A DNA stretch of 64,000 nucleotides from Bacteroidota bacterium (GTDB lineage: Bacteria; Bacteroidota; Bacteroidia; 2-12-FULL-35-15). Positions 26,261 to 35,072 of this stretch are shown here, one piece after another; position 1 is the stretch's first letter; each line of letters starts with the position of its first letter. A model generated the notes under the pieces. That model had not been told where the DNA came from. It was given only the letters and a program-made list of their open reading frames with translations, and ran no database searches. Location: contig JAHEYB010000003.1 of the NCBI GenBank assembly GCA_023251805.1, positions 46,249 through 110,248 on the forward strand. Reading direction: 5' to 3'. Made by a program: the position numbers and the translations under genes.

Positions 26261-27733
26261 ATGAGAAATGCGAATAAAAAGCCCTTGCCAATACTTGAGA
26301 ATATTACAGTAATGGATGCTAGTTCAGACGGGCAATCGGTTGCAAAAACGGATGAATATGTTATTTTTATTAAAGGAGCCGTGCCGGGAGATATAGTTGA
26401 CCTTCAGATTACAAGAAAAAAAAGTAAATACAGGGAAGCGAATACCATTGCCATAAAACATAAATCTGATAAACGCGCAGAGCACATGTGCTCTCATTTT
26501 GGAACCTGTGGTGGATGCAAATGGCAAAATATGAGCTACGATTGGCAATTGTTTTACAAACAAAAACAAGTAACCGATGCTCTGACACGACTCGCTAAAA
26601 TTGAACTTCCTGAAATTCAGAATATTCTTCCTTCAAAAAAAGTATATCACTACCGAAATAAATTGGAATTTACTTTCTCCAATAAAAAATGGTTAACGAA
26701 AGAGCAAGTTGAGGACAAAGCCCTTTCCTTTGGAGAAGGTTTGGGTGAGGTTTCCAGAAATGCTTTAGGATTTCACATTCCGGGAATGTTTGATAAAATT
26801 TTAGATATCGAAACCTGTTACTTGCAAGAAGAACCTTCCAATGCTATTCGGAATGAAATCAGAAAATATGCCTTGGAAAATAATCTTTCTTTCTTTGATT
26901 TAAGAGAGCAAATTGGCTTTTTAAGAAACATCATCATCCGCAGCACTTCTACAGGCGAATGGATGCTGATTGTGGCTTTTCATTACGATGATAAACCAGC
27001 AATCGAAAAATTATTAAATCATTTAGCCAACCAATTTCCGCAAATCACGTCATTACAGTACGTAATCAATTCTAAACGAAATGATACAATCGGAGATTTA
27101 GATATAGTCGTATATAAAGGAAATGATAGTATCTATGAAAATATGCCTCCCCCCGCTTCTAAGGAAGCTATGGAAGGTGAAAGAATTTTAAAGTTTAAAA
27201 TAGGACCGAAAAGTTTTTATCAAACCAATTCCGATCAAGCCTACGAGCTTTATAAAGTCACACGTGATTTTGCTGGAATTAAAAACACTGATATCGTTTA
27301 TGATTTATATACAGGAACAGGTACCATCGCAAATTTTGTGGCACATCAAGCGAAAAAGGTCGTAGGAGTTGAGTACGTCCCTGCTGCTATCGATGACGCA
27401 AAAATAAATTCTGGATTAAACAATATCAACAACACTTCTTTTTATGCTGGCGACATGAAAGATGTATTAAACAACGATTTCATCAATGAAAATGGCAAAC
27501 CCGATGTAATCATTACCGATCCACCTCGTGCAGGAATGCATGAAGATGTGACAAAAAAAATATTGGAGATTGAACCGAATCGCATAGTGTATGTGAGTTG
27601 CAACCCATCTACACAAGCCCGCGATTTGCAATTACTAGATGCAAAATATAAAGTAACAAAAGTTCAACCGGTAGACATGTTCCCTCAAACACACCATGTG
27701 GAGAATGTTGTTTTACTTGAATTGAAAAATTGA
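26261..27733 (+). CDS. rlmD: RlmD-type 23S rRNA (uracil-5-)-methyltransferase
   Basis: 490 residues from the ATG at 26261; the track start at 26213 crosses a CCCCGATTCAATTCGGGG palindrome. An N-terminal TRAM domain is followed by the 4Fe-4S cysteines Cys77, Cys83, Cys86 (CSHFGTCGGCKWQ) and Cys186. SAM-binding YDLYTGTGTI and DPPRAG follow, then the nucleophile Cys447 (YVSCNPSTQARD). The enzyme makes m5U at position 1939 of 23S rRNA in E. coli. Two in-frame repeat-derived stretches interrupt it (KALSFGEGLGEV at ~153-164, MPPPASKEAMEGE at ~297-309). Both are in likely surface loops, so activity may be kept. An RlmCD-type dual specificity is possible. Confidence 0.9.
   Translation: MRNANKKPLPILENITVMDASSDGQSVAKTDEYVIFIKGAVPGDIVDLQITRKKSKYREANTIAIKHKSDKRAEHMCSHFGTCGGCKWQNMSYDWQLFYKQKQVTDALTRLAKIELPEIQNILPSKKVYHYRNKLEFTFSNKKWLTKEQVEDKALSFGEGLGEVSRNALGFHIPGMFDKILDIETCYLQEEPSNAIRNEIRKYALENNLSFFDLREQIGFLRNIIIRSTSTGEWMLIVAFHYDDKPAIEKLLNHLANQFPQITSLQYVINSKRNDTIGDLDIVVYKGNDSIYENMPPPASKEAMEGERILKFKIGPKSFYQTNSDQAYELYKVTRDFAGIKNTDIVYDLYTGTGTIANFVAHQAKKVVGVEYVPAAIDDAKINSGLNNINNTSFYAGDMKDVLNNDFINENGKPDVIITDPPRAGMHEDVTKKILEIEPNRIVYVSCNPSTQARDLQLLDAKYKVTKVQPVDMFPQTHHVENVVLLELKN
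26721..26750. repeat. R1-type palindromic repeat in frame inside rlmD
   Basis: CCCTTTCCTTTGGAGAAGG then TTTGGGTGAGG matches the R1 pattern seen between genes (for example 42094). It is translated as ALSFGEGLGE. Confidence 0.7.
27146..27177. repeat. Second repeat-like insertion inside rlmD
   Basis: CCTCCCCCCGCTTC, TAAG, then GAAGCTATGGAAGG: the central GCTTC/GAAGC pairs and the ends pair partly. It encodes PPPASKEAMEG just before the conserved LKFKIGPKSFYQTN region. Confidence 0.5.
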
Positions 27734-27759
27734 AGATTGAAAGATTATTGCGAAGCGTG

Positions 27760-27861
27760 TCCCCCTCTAGAGGGGGCAGGGGGAGGAAAAAATATATAGC
27801 TAACTAAAAATAATATTACGAAGCCGTCACCCTTCTCTTCGGAGAGAGGCCGGGGGAAAGG
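27760..27861. repeat. Two R1 repeat copies upstream of the DUF5686 gene
   Basis: Copy one is CCCCCTCTAGAGGGGG then CAGGGGGAGG (27760-27786). Copy two is ACCCTTCTCTTCGGAGAGAGG then CCGGGGGAAAGG (27828-27861), ending 4 bases before the next ATG. Together they fill most of the 132-base gap between the two genes. Confidence 0.75.
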
Positions 27862-27865
27862 TCTA

Positions 27866-30382
27866 ATGTCCATTAAAAAACTAACATATCTTTTTCTTTT
27901 GTTAAGCTTCTCCATACAAGCTCAGCAAGAAACCGTTATTTCTGGACACGTTTCTGAAATCGGCACAAATAGTGGAATTCCTTTTGTAAATGTTTATTTT
28001 AAGGGAACACTCATTGGTACTGTTACCGATTTTGACGGAAACTACTCTATTACCACCACAACCCCACAAGATTCTGTTTATATTTCTTTAATCGGTTATA
28101 AATCAAAAGCAAAAAAAGTACAAAAAGGAAAAGTTCAAGAAATTAATTTTCAATTAAGTCAGGAAGCGCTTAACCTGAACACAGTAGAAATTCGCCCAGG
28201 AATAAATCCAGCCCTTCGTATAATTAGAAAAGCACAAGTGAACAAATCGAAATACGATAGAGAAAAATTAACTTCTATTCAATATGTAAGCTACACAAAA
28301 CAAGAAGCAGATGTGGACAACATTACTCCGAAAATGCGCAGATGGAAACTCTTTCGACCATTTGCTTCTATGTGGGATAGCTTGGATGTAATTGTAGGAG
28401 AAGACAGTAAAGCTAATTTACCAGTGATGATGAGTGAAGTGATTTCTGATATTTATTCTTTTAAAGAAGCAGAAAAACATCATGAAGATGTGAACGCTGT
28501 TAAAATAAAATTTGTAGGAATGAAAGATGGAAGTGCTGTTTCACAACTTACTGGAACCGATTTTCAAAATTATAATTTTTGTAACAATAGCGTTGCCATT
28601 CAAGGAAAAGACATTCTTTCTCCAATTGCCGACAATGCAATGCTATTTTATAATTACATTTTGGTAGATAGCGTTACCATTGATAGTATGAAATGCTACA
28701 AAATTGATTGTCACCCAAAAAACAAAAAAGATTTAGCTTACACAGGATACATTTGGGTAACCGATACCACTTTTGCTATCAAACAATTAGATTTAGGGAT
28801 TACTCCCGATGTAAATGTCAACTGGATTGATCATGCGAGAATTCAACAAGTGTTAATTCCCACCGAAGCTGGTCCTTGGGTTCCTTCTCAAACACGTACA
28901 TTGGTGGATTATACAACACTCACCGATAAGTTTGTGAGTATGGTCGTTCGCACTTATAACTCCAACCAAAATTTTGTAGTGAACAAACCAAAAGAACAGG
29001 ACTTTTATAAATCTCGAATTACTTATGCCGAAAGCGCTTTAACAAAAGATACGGCTTGGTGGGGCGAAAACAGACAAGAGCCACTTACAAAGCTAGAGTC
29101 GAAATCGTATGACATGATTGATACTGTGAGAAATATTCCCTTTATTAGAAAAGGTGTAAATATTTTATACTTTTTATTTTCAGGTTATAAAGATATTGGA
29201 CCTGTGGACTTTGGACATTACATAAATGTATATGGCTACAATTCCTATGAAGGAACACGTTTACGATTGGGTTTCCGCACCAATCAAAAGTTTAGCAAAA
29301 GCTGGATTATCAGAGGATATGGCGCTTATGGCTTTAAAGATAATGGTTTCAAATACAATCTTCAGCTGGAGCGGATTCTTACACGCTACCCTTGGAGTAA
29401 AGCAGGTATTCAATACCGGGATGACATTGATCAGATTGGTACCAATTTTAATTATTCCAGCAATATGAACCTAGGACAATCATCCAATAACTTAAACACT
29501 ACGTTCTCTCAAATTGGAAATGTTTCGAAGTTGGTAAGAAAACAAGAAGCTAGAATTTGGTACGAAAAAGATTTTAATCCCGGAATCAATACAAAAGTTA
29601 CTTTTCAGAACATTCGCACCAATCCATTGTTTCCAATAAGCTTTGGCGACCAGTTCGCTATCTTTCAAACCAGAAAATATTCAATTACCGAAGTATTAAT
29701 AGATACTCGATTCTCGGTAAAAGAACGATTTGTGCAAAACGGAACAGAACGCATCAGTTTTGGCAACAACAAATCACCAATAATTACTTTTAGTTACACC
29801 CTTGGTTTAAAAAATGTTTTTGAAAGTGATTTCGAATATCATAAAGCAAGTATTTCTTTCTCTAACCGCTACCGAATGGCGACTTTGGGCTATTCACAAG
29901 TATTTATTAGAGCAGGAAAAGTATTTTCAAAAATTCCTTATACGCTTCTTGAAATTCCTCGAGGTAACGAAAATGTTTTTTATGGCAACAATATTTTCAA
30001 TCAAATGAATTATTTTGAATTTGTGAACGACCAATACATTGAAGCATTTTGGCAGCACCATTTTAATGGATTAATTTTTAATCGCATTCCGTTCATCAAA
30101 GATTATAATTACAGGGAAATTGTAGGAATAAATATGGTATATGGCACCTTGAGTCAGAGAAATAAAAATTTTAATAGCAACAATGTATTTACTGTAATGG
30201 ACGATGTGCCCTATTTTGAAGCCGATTTAGGAGTGGAGAATATTTTAGATATTATTCGTGTAGATTTTTTATACCGATTAACATATAATGACGATAGCTA
30301 CAAAAAGCAATACGAATTAAGTAACCCCGGAAACAAAATCAACAATTGGGGAATAAAAGTGGGATTGCAATTTTCCTTCTAA
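27866..30382 (+). CDS. DUF5686 outer-membrane protein with carboxypeptidase-like N-terminal domain
   Basis: 838 residues. Signal peptide (MSIKKLTYLFLLLSFSIQAQ). A carboxypeptidase-D-regulatory-like beta domain at ~25-105 (GIPFVNVYFKGTLIGTVTDF) is followed by the long DUF5686 region (PALRIIRKAQVNKSKYDREK). The C-terminal third alternates aromatic and polar residues and ends in Phe (GIKVGLQFSF), as in outer-membrane beta-barrels. No TonB box or plug domain is seen. Members are common in Bacteroidota and of unknown function. Confidence 0.9.
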   Translation: MSIKKLTYLFLLLSFSIQAQQETVISGHVSEIGTNSGIPFVNVYFKGTLIGTVTDFDGNYSITTTTPQDSVYISLIGYKSKAKKVQKGKVQEINFQLSQEALNLNTVEIRPGINPALRIIRKAQVNKSKYDREKLTSIQYVSYTKQEADVDNITPKMRRWKLFRPFASMWDSLDVIVGEDSKANLPVMMSEVISDIYSFKEAEKHHEDVNAVKIKFVGMKDGSAVSQLTGTDFQNYNFCNNSVAIQGKDILSPIADNAMLFYNYILVDSVTIDSMKCYKIDCHPKNKKDLAYTGYIWVTDTTFAIKQLDLGITPDVNVNWIDHARIQQVLIPTEAGPWVPSQTRTLVDYTTLTDKFVSMVVRTYNSNQNFVVNKPKEQDFYKSRITYAESALTKDTAWWGENRQEPLTKLESKSYDMIDTVRNIPFIRKGVNILYFLFSGYKDIGPVDFGHYINVYGYNSYEGTRLRLGFRTNQKFSKSWIIRGYGAYGFKDNGFKYNLQLERILTRYPWSKAGIQYRDDIDQIGTNFNYSSNMNLGQSSNNLNTTFSQIGNVSKLVRKQEARIWYEKDFNPGINTKVTFQNIRTNPLFPISFGDQFAIFQTRKYSITEVLIDTRFSVKERFVQNGTERISFGNNKSPIITFSYTLGLKNVFESDFEYHKASISFSNRYRMATLGYSQVFIRAGKVFSKIPYTLLEIPRGNENVFYGNNIFNQMNYFEFVNDQYIEAFWQHHFNGLIFNRIPFIKDYNYREIVGINMVYGTLSQRNKNFNSNNVFTVMDDVPYFEADLGVENILDIIRVDFLYRLTYNDDSYKKQYELSNPGNKINNWGIKVGLQFSF

Positions 30383-30390
30383 ATGTAAAA

Positions 30391-30461
30391 AAGGCTCACG
30401 CTGATTCCGCAGATATACTCAGAAAGGAATCCGCGAAAATTTGCGAAATTTGCGAGAAAAA
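30391..30461. repeat. Intergenic repeat-like DNA (CGCTGATTCCGC / TTTGCGAAATTTGCG)
   Basis: Contains CACGCTGATTCCGCAGAT and AATCCGCGAAAATTTGCG followed by AAATTTGCGAG. The wording resembles the inverted-repeat elements at 31006 and 41641 but the arms are poorly matched. Confidence 0.45.
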
Positions 30462-30491
30462 TTCTTCAAAAATCACTACCTTAGTTTTACC

Positions 30492-31001
30492 ATGAAATTA
30501 TTATTTACTCTTTTCTTTTTTTTATTGTCTTTTTTGGCTACTGCTCAAACCGATAAGAAAAAGCCTAAAACCAAGCCCCCTAAGCCTGACATACAACAAT
30601 ATTTCGCTACCAAACAGCTTAATCCTGATTCAACGTGTAACCCTTATTTATTTTATCAAGTTTACGATTGGATTGGAACACGTTATAAATATTCAGGAAA
30701 ATCAAAAGCAGGTATCGATTGCTCCGGATTTGTAAGTATCATGTATAAAAATGCCTACTGTATTGATTTAGCAGGTGGCTCAAAAGACATTTGGTTCAAA
30801 GTAAGGCCTATTGAAAAGGTCGACCTACAAGAAGGTGACATCCTTTTTTTTAAAATTAAAAAGGGGCAAATATCACATGTTGGCGTATATTTGGGGAATA
30901 ATAAATTCGCGCATGCTTCAGTTCATTCCGGAGTTATAGTCAGTGATTTAGAGGAAGAGTATTATAAAAAATATTTTTTCAAGGGCGGAAGAATATTGTA
31001 A
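30492..31001 (+). CDS. NlpC/P60 (C40) cell-wall peptidase
   Basis: 169 residues from the ATG at 30492, which opens a signal peptide (ending FLATAQ); the track start at 30441 lies in repeat DNA. After a Lys/Pro-rich linker comes an NlpC/P60 domain. Catalytic Cys77 lies in GIDCSGFVSIMY, His129 in QISHVGVYLG, and a third polar residue near His141 (FAHAS). The family cuts D-Glu-diaminopimelate links in peptidoglycan stem peptides. At one domain and 169 residues it is like the smaller members (Spr-type). Confidence 0.92.
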   Translation: MKLLFTLFFFLLSFLATAQTDKKKPKTKPPKPDIQQYFATKQLNPDSTCNPYLFYQVYDWIGTRYKYSGKSKAGIDCSGFVSIMYKNAYCIDLAGGSKDIWFKVRPIEKVDLQEGDILFFKIKKGQISHVGVYLGNNKFAHASVHSGVIVSDLEEEYYKKYFFKGGRIL

Positions 31002-31005
31002 ATTT

Positions 31006-31119
31006 GAAACGCTGATAGCACGGAAAACATAGATAATCACAGATTTTTTTATTACTTTTATTTTTTACTTAACTATTTTTATCCGTTTATATCCCTTTTT
31101 TCAGCGTCATCAGTGTTCC
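31006..31119. repeat. Inverted-repeat element, about 114 bp
   Basis: The ends GAAACGCTGATAGCACGG and CAGCGTCATCAGTGTTCC are imperfect inverted repeats. The interior is AT-rich with no ORF. Similar wording to the 192-bp element at 41641. Confidence 0.55.
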
Positions 31120-31134
31120 ATAAAATCAAAATAA

Positions 31135-31632
31135 ATGAAAACATTAGTCTTAAACAGCAAACAAATTGAACAGAAAATCAATCGAATTGCTTATGAAATA
31201 TATGAGAACAACCACGATGAAAAAGAAATAATTGTTGCGGGAATTTCTGATAATGGTTTTGTTTTTGCTAAACGATTAGCGGATGTAGTTCAAAAAATAT
31301 CCCCATTAAAAGCAAAATTAATTGAAATTAAAATCAACAAAGAGAATCCACTTGCAACGGAAATAAAAATAATTTTATCAGATAAAGAATTAAAAAACAA
31401 AGTGATTATTTTGGTGGATGATGTATTAAATTCGGGAAAAACATTAATATTTGGAGCAAAGCCTTTTTTAATCGCACCTGTGAAACGATTGACTACAGTT
31501 GTTTTGGTGGATCGTGGGCACAATCGTTATCCAATCAAAGCCGATTTTGTAGGATTGTCTTTATCCACAACACTTCAAGAACACATTACTGTTGATTTGA
31601 AAAAAGGCAAAGAAGCAGTTTACCTTTCTTAA
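31135..31632 (+). CDS. PyrR-like phosphoribosyltransferase family protein
   Basis: 165 residues. The PRPP loop VIILVDDVLNSGKTL is complete. VVLVDRGHNRYPIKADFVGL closely follows the C-terminal part of PyrR (uracil phosphoribosyltransferase / pyrimidine regulator). No pyr genes are nearby, so the role in pyrimidine regulation is uncertain and salvage is possible. It converges with aroK. Confidence 0.85.
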   Translation: MKTLVLNSKQIEQKINRIAYEIYENNHDEKEIIVAGISDNGFVFAKRLADVVQKISPLKAKLIEIKINKENPLATEIKIILSDKELKNKVIILVDDVLNSGKTLIFGAKPFLIAPVKRLTTVVLVDRGHNRYPIKADFVGLSLSTTLQEHITVDLKKGKEAVYLS

Positions 31633-31644
31633 CATTCATAATTT

Positions 31645-32160
31645 TTATACCCCCACTTGTTCCTTCACAAAAGAAGCAAGTTCTTCCACATTCAAATCCT
31701 TCGCTTTTACAGTAAATTGTGCTTGATGGTAAGTATCTTCACGTTTTTCCAATTGTCTTGTTACAAACTCCCGCAATTGCTTTTCATCTTTATTTACTAT
31801 CAGCGGACGTTTTTCTTTTGCATTCAATAATCGATTTACGAGCGAATCAGCACTCATTTTCAGATAAACAGTTGTACCATTATTATTCATCAATTCCATG
31901 TTACTGTAGTAACAAGGAGTTCCGCCTCCGCAAGCAACAACAATGTTCTCCATTTCTATTACTTTTTTCAAAGCATTGTGCTCCATTGCCCTGAATTCTT
32001 TTTCTCCTTTTGAGGAAAAAATTTCAGGAATAGTCATTTTATATTCCTGTTCAATAAATTTATCCAAGTCGATAAATTTATACCCCAATTGGCTAGCCAA
32101 TGTTTTACCGGAAGAAGATTTTCCGCTTCCCATGTACCCTGTTAAAAATATTTTTGCCAT
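31645..32160 (-). CDS. aroK: Shikimate kinase
   Basis: 171 residues, usual length. Walker A GYMGSGKSSSGK at ~8-19, the shikimate-binding FIDLDKFIEQ with Asp, the Walker-B-like ACGGGTPCY, and the lid region NAKEKRPLI with the conserved Arg. It phosphorylates shikimate at the 3-hydroxyl in chorismate synthesis. The stop-distal end abuts the 32160-32615 gene (one-base overlap of coordinates), so the two are probably cotranscribed. Confidence 0.95.
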   Translation of the reverse strand: MAKIFLTGYMGSGKSSSGKTLASQLGYKFIDLDKFIEQEYKMTIPEIFSSKGEKEFRAMEHNALKKVIEMENIVVACGGGTPCYYSNMELMNNNGTTVYLKMSADSLVNRLLNAKEKRPLIVNKDEKQLREFVTRQLEKREDTYHQAQFTVKAKDLNVEELASFVKEQVGV

Positions 32161-32615
32161 TAGTTTGGAAGGATTAGCGGTAAATCCATTTCAGATTTAC
32201 CATAATTAATAGAACTCAGTATATTTTTCTCAAAATAAAAATCGATGTTTGCCTCATCAAAACTTAATCGTTTTTCACCCCATTCGTGCAACTCGGTCTC
32301 AAAATCAGAAATTCCCTTACTCTTAAATAAATCGATGATTTGCTTTTCGGAAAAGTCGAAAATCTTTTTCCCCCATAAAATTACGTCAGAATTATCGATT
32401 TCCACACAACAAAAAATTTGTTCGTTCTTTTCATCAAAAAACAGAGAAAAACCCTGTTGCCAATAATGCCAAACGGTCGACTGACAATCTTCAATATCGT
32501 CCAAAAATTCGCTTTCCTCTGCCTTGCCAAATGTCTTTTCTGCTTCAGCCATAGTAGCGCCAAATAACAGGTCGGAAAGCCCTAAAATAGGTTTTATTTC
32601 AAGCAAAAGACTCAA
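32160..32615 (-). CDS. Unrecognised cytoplasmic protein upstream of aroK
   Basis: 151 residues, acidic, no signal peptide. It reads LGLSDLLFGATMAEAEKTFG, then WHYWQQGFSLFFDEKNEQIF. The first part resembles small SMI1-like or immunity-type proteins that scan for a folded strand-helix pattern, but I cannot assign a family. Tight coupling to aroK (its last base is the first base of aroK) suggests a shared message. Confidence 0.7.
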   Translation of the reverse strand: MSLLLEIKPILGLSDLLFGATMAEAEKTFGKAEESEFLDDIEDCQSTVWHYWQQGFSLFFDEKNEQIFCCVEIDNSDVILWGKKIFDFSEKQIIDLFKSKGISDFETELHEWGEKRLSFDEANIDFYFEKNILSSINYGKSEMDLPLILPN

Positions 32616-32783
32616 ATTCTAAAAAATAGGTTATACACAATTATACCACTTTTTTACGATATATCCATAAGATTCTGTTAAAGATTAAATCCTACAAAGA
32701 CAAGCGATTCAGAAGCTTTTTTAAGTGCAAATCGACTGGTTATCAGCTGTTAAGAAAATAATTCAGTTTTTATTAAAAAAGGC

Positions 32784-32814
32784 TTTGCAAAATTAAATAT
32801 TGCATCTATATTTG
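32784..32814 (+). promoter_or_regulatory. Consensus promoter of tRNA-Lys
   Basis: TTTG at 32784-32787, 19 bases, TATATTTG at 32807-32814: a full match to the Bacteroidota TTTG / TAnnTTTG promoter. It lies 54 bases before the mature tRNA. Confidence 0.75.
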
Positions 32815-32868
32815 CACTCCCAAAAACGATTTAATAGGTTTTGGGAACTGCAATTAAAGTGTAGATTA

Positions 32869-32941
32869 GATTCCGTAGCTCAGCTGGTAGAGCATTACAC
32901 TTTTAATGTAGGGGTCCTGGGTTCGAATCCCAGCGGGATCA
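32869..32941 (+). tRNA. tRNA-Lys (anticodon TTT)
   Basis: Full cloverleaf: acceptor GATTCCG/CGGGATC, D stem GCTC/GAGC, anticodon stem TTACA/TGTAG with loop CTTTTAA (anticodon TTT), T arm CTGGG-TTCGAAT-CCCAG, discriminator A. CCA is not encoded. The ORF at 32800-33012 overlaps it and is not real. Confidence 0.97.
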
Positions 32942-32949
32942 CAAAAAAC

Positions 32950-32984
32950 AAAAACCATTCTTCGAGGGAAGGATGGTTTTTTTT
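32950..32984 (+). terminator. Terminator after tRNA-Lys
   Basis: AAACCATTCTT and AAGGATGGTTT pair (one mismatch) around a short loop and are followed by a run of eight T. Confidence 0.8.
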
Positions 32985-33032
32985 GACCTTAACTCCAGCA
33001 ATTATAAAATAACCCACCAAAATCTCTAAAAA

Positions 33033-33068
33033 AACAAAAAAGGCCAAACTTTTCAGTTTAGCCCTTTT
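33033..33068 (-). terminator. Terminator of the SWIB gene
   Basis: On the minus strand AAAAGGGCTAAAC pairs with GTTTGGCCTTTTTT around TGAAAA, with a T-run after it. Lies 19 bases past the stop. Confidence 0.7.
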
Positions 33069-33086
33069 AAAAATTTATTTAACGAA

Positions 33087-33476
33087 TTAAGATAAATGTT
33101 TCGAAAGGTGTTTTCCCATTTCGAACATAGAAACTTGTTTGTTACCATTAAATACTGGTTTCAATTTATCATCCGCATTTATCATACGTTTATTTTTTGC
33201 ATCTTGTAATTTATTTGCTTTGATATAAATCCATAATTTTTGCACAACCTGACTACGAGAGATTGGTTTAGCACCAACAATTACTGCAAGAGCTGCACTT
33301 GGAGTGTAAGGTTTTTGAAGTCCTGAGTTAGACTTTCCTGATGATTTTTTTGCAGGAGCTTTCTTAGCTGCTTTTTTAGGAGCTGCTTTTTTTACTGCTT
33401 TTTTTGCAGGAGCTTTTTTTGCCGCTTTTTTAGCAGGAGCTTTTTTTGCTGCTTTTTTTGCTGTTTTTTTTGCCAT
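33087..33476 (-). CDS. SWIB domain protein with histone-H1-like lysine/alanine tail
   Basis: 129 residues. The first ~45 are repeats of KKAAKKAPAKK type, as in histone H1 and bacterial Hc1-like proteins, giving a very basic DNA-binding arm. Residues ~55-129 form a SWIB/MDM2 fold (ISRSQVVQKLWIYIKANKLQ, then INADDKLKPVF and MFEMGKHLSKHL). Short SWIB proteins of this kind are known in Bacteroidota and Chlamydiae and are thought to help organise DNA. The lysine repeats are encoded by GC-richer repeats (GCTTTTTTTGC on the plus strand) prone to slippage. Confidence 0.9.
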   Translation of the reverse strand: MAKKTAKKAAKKAPAKKAAKKAPAKKAVKKAAPKKAAKKAPAKKSSGKSNSGLQKPYTPSAALAVIVGAKPISRSQVVQKLWIYIKANKLQDAKNKRMINADDKLKPVFNGNKQVSMFEMGKHLSKHLS

Positions 33477-33518
33477 TGTTAAAATTGGTTTTAGGTAAGA
33501 TTTATTGATTTACTAAAG

Positions 33519-33526
33519 CAAATATA
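33519..33526 (-). promoter_or_regulatory. -7 box (TATATTTG) of the SWIB gene
   Basis: Perfect TAnnTTTG on the minus strand, 42 bases upstream of the ATG. No clear -33 TTTG. Confidence 0.5.
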
Positions 33527-33569
33527 AACCTTTTTACTTCTCATTCATAAACATTTTATAATTCATTTT

Positions 33570-35072
33570 TTACCAAAATGGGTCCTTATAAGTTCCTCTT
33601 TCCTTTGTTGCAATCACCAAACGAAAACCAATAAAAGGAGAAGCCCCTCTTTTATTGAAAGTACCACACATCTTAAGGTATTCGTCCTTGCTTTTCCAAC
33701 AGCATCCTATCACTTTTGTGCTCCCAGCTAAATCCTCCACCATCTCACAAACATGGCCTGCTTCACTACATGCTTCCATTCCCAAAGGATAACGCAATTC
33801 GTTATATCCCGCTGAAGAGCTCCTGTTCATAGTCTTGTCATTATAAGCAATTCCTTCCTGAAATATTTTTATCATCTCTGCCTCTGCCATACCATAACGA
33901 TTAATGTCCGATAATTCATCTAACCTTGTTTCCAGCTTTTTATCCCTCCTACTAAGTGAAGATGTACGTTTGTAGAAGTTTTTGTCCACCAAACCTTCCC
34001 GCGGATCATAAATGGTATTATATCCATCACATTTGGTAATTAAGGTATAAGCAACTTCTGCTGAATATATCCATTCATGATCATAAGGTAAACGAACTAA
34101 TAATTCTTTCTTTTTCCCCTTTGTTTTGGATTTTTTTTGTGGTTGTTTATTCACCTCTTCCTGCAACCACTCACAAAATAAAAATGCAGCCTCTTTGCTG
34201 ACATTCACTACTGGGAAATCGTTATAGAGCTCGTCATCAAAATATTTTTTTGCCAAAATATTGCATCCTTGCTCTTCCCACAAGCCTGATTTAGGCAACG
34301 CTTTCCTAAAATCGTCCATATTTCCATTTTTGAAAAGGTCCGCTAGAAATGCTTTGTACTCGAGATTACTTACATCAAAGTTTCGCATCACAAAAGGGTC
34401 AACTATAATCTCCTTTTCCTTATACATTACCGTTCCAGGTTCCACTTTTGCATATAATTTGTCACTAATCATAATAATACTGTTCAGCATTTTATCCTTT
34501 ACCTTAGCAAAAAAAGCCAATCCTGCTTCATCAAAATATGGCACTTCCTTTTGCTCTGATTTAGCCTCCAATTTTTCTTCTTTTTTATCGGCATAAGCAG
34601 AAGTTCCAGGTTCTATTACCGGTGATGTTAATTCTACACTGTTTCCATCCTGTGCTGGAGCTATTAATTTTTTTGTTGCTCCACTTGCACTAACAAACGG
34701 CTGCACATTTATTTTATCTGCGGAAAAATCAGGTTCTTTTTTAATTTGGGAAGGGGATGCGATTGCTGTTTTATTTGCTAGTGCTTCTTCTTGATGAGTA
34801 ATTGCATTATCATTTATTATGAGTAGTACTATCGGACTCACCAAAAACAGTAAAGCAATCCCTAACCAGAAAATATACATTCCTCCTCTTGGTTTCTTGC
34901 CCAATTTCTTCAATACTGCTGCTTCTTTTTTTGAATCAATCTTTACCGAATACTCCTGCTGAAAAACAAAATTTGAAAACGCTGCATCTGATTTTTGGCT
35001 GTAAGTTTCCAGAAACAACGCATTTAATGCACCATCCAAGTCATTTTCTTCTATTGAATGCTTCTCGCTCAT
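33570..35072 (-). CDS. Single-pass membrane protein with SUMF1/GldK-like domain, next to an ECF sigma factor
   Basis: 500 residues. An ~85-residue cytoplasmic N terminus (with ENDLDGALNALFLETY) precedes one membrane segment at ~90-110 (FWLGIALLFLVSPIVLLIIN), a linker, and a C-terminal domain of the formylglycine-generating-enzyme/SUMF1 superfamily. The latter shows VRLPYDHEWIYSAE, LGMEACSEAGHVCEMVEDLA and the terminal GASPFIGFRLV. The start overlaps the sigma-factor stop by ATGA, so the two are co-translated. A cytoplasmic tail, a single TM and a periplasmic domain next to a sigma gene is how anti-sigma factors are built, and I infer such a role. Related SUMF1-like proteins in this phylum (GldJ/GldK) serve gliding and T9SS. 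Confidence 0.8.
   Translation of the reverse strand: MSEKHSIEENDLDGALNALFLETYSQKSDAAFSNFVFQQEYSVKIDSKKEAAVLKKLGKKPRGGMYIFWLGIALLFLVSPIVLLIINDNAITHQEEALANKTAIASPSQIKKEPDFSADKINVQPFVSASGATKKLIAPAQDGNSVELTSPVIEPGTSAYADKKEEKLEAKSEQKEVPYFDEAGLAFFAKVKDKMLNSIIMISDKLYAKVEPGTVMYKEKEIIVDPFVMRNFDVSNLEYKAFLADLFKNGNMDDFRKALPKSGLWEEQGCNILAKKYFDDELYNDFPVVNVSKEAAFLFCEWLQEEVNKQPQKKSKTKGKKKELLVRLPYDHEWIYSAEVAYTLITKCDGYNTIYDPREGLVDKNFYKRTSSLSRRDKKLETRLDELSDINRYGMAEAEMIKIFQEGIAYNDKTMNRSSSAGYNELRYPLGMEACSEAGHVCEMVEDLAGSTKVIGCCWKSKDEYLKMCGTFNKRGASPFIGFRLVIATKERGTYKDPFW

Noticed and set aside
32800-33012. 70-residue plus-strand ORF
   Set aside because: It overlaps tRNA-Lys and its terminator; the translated sequence is the tRNA.
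33340-33476. Lysine/alanine repeat DNA as a CRISPR or tandem-repeat locus
   Set aside because: It is coding, in frame with the SWIB gene, and the units are short and irregular.
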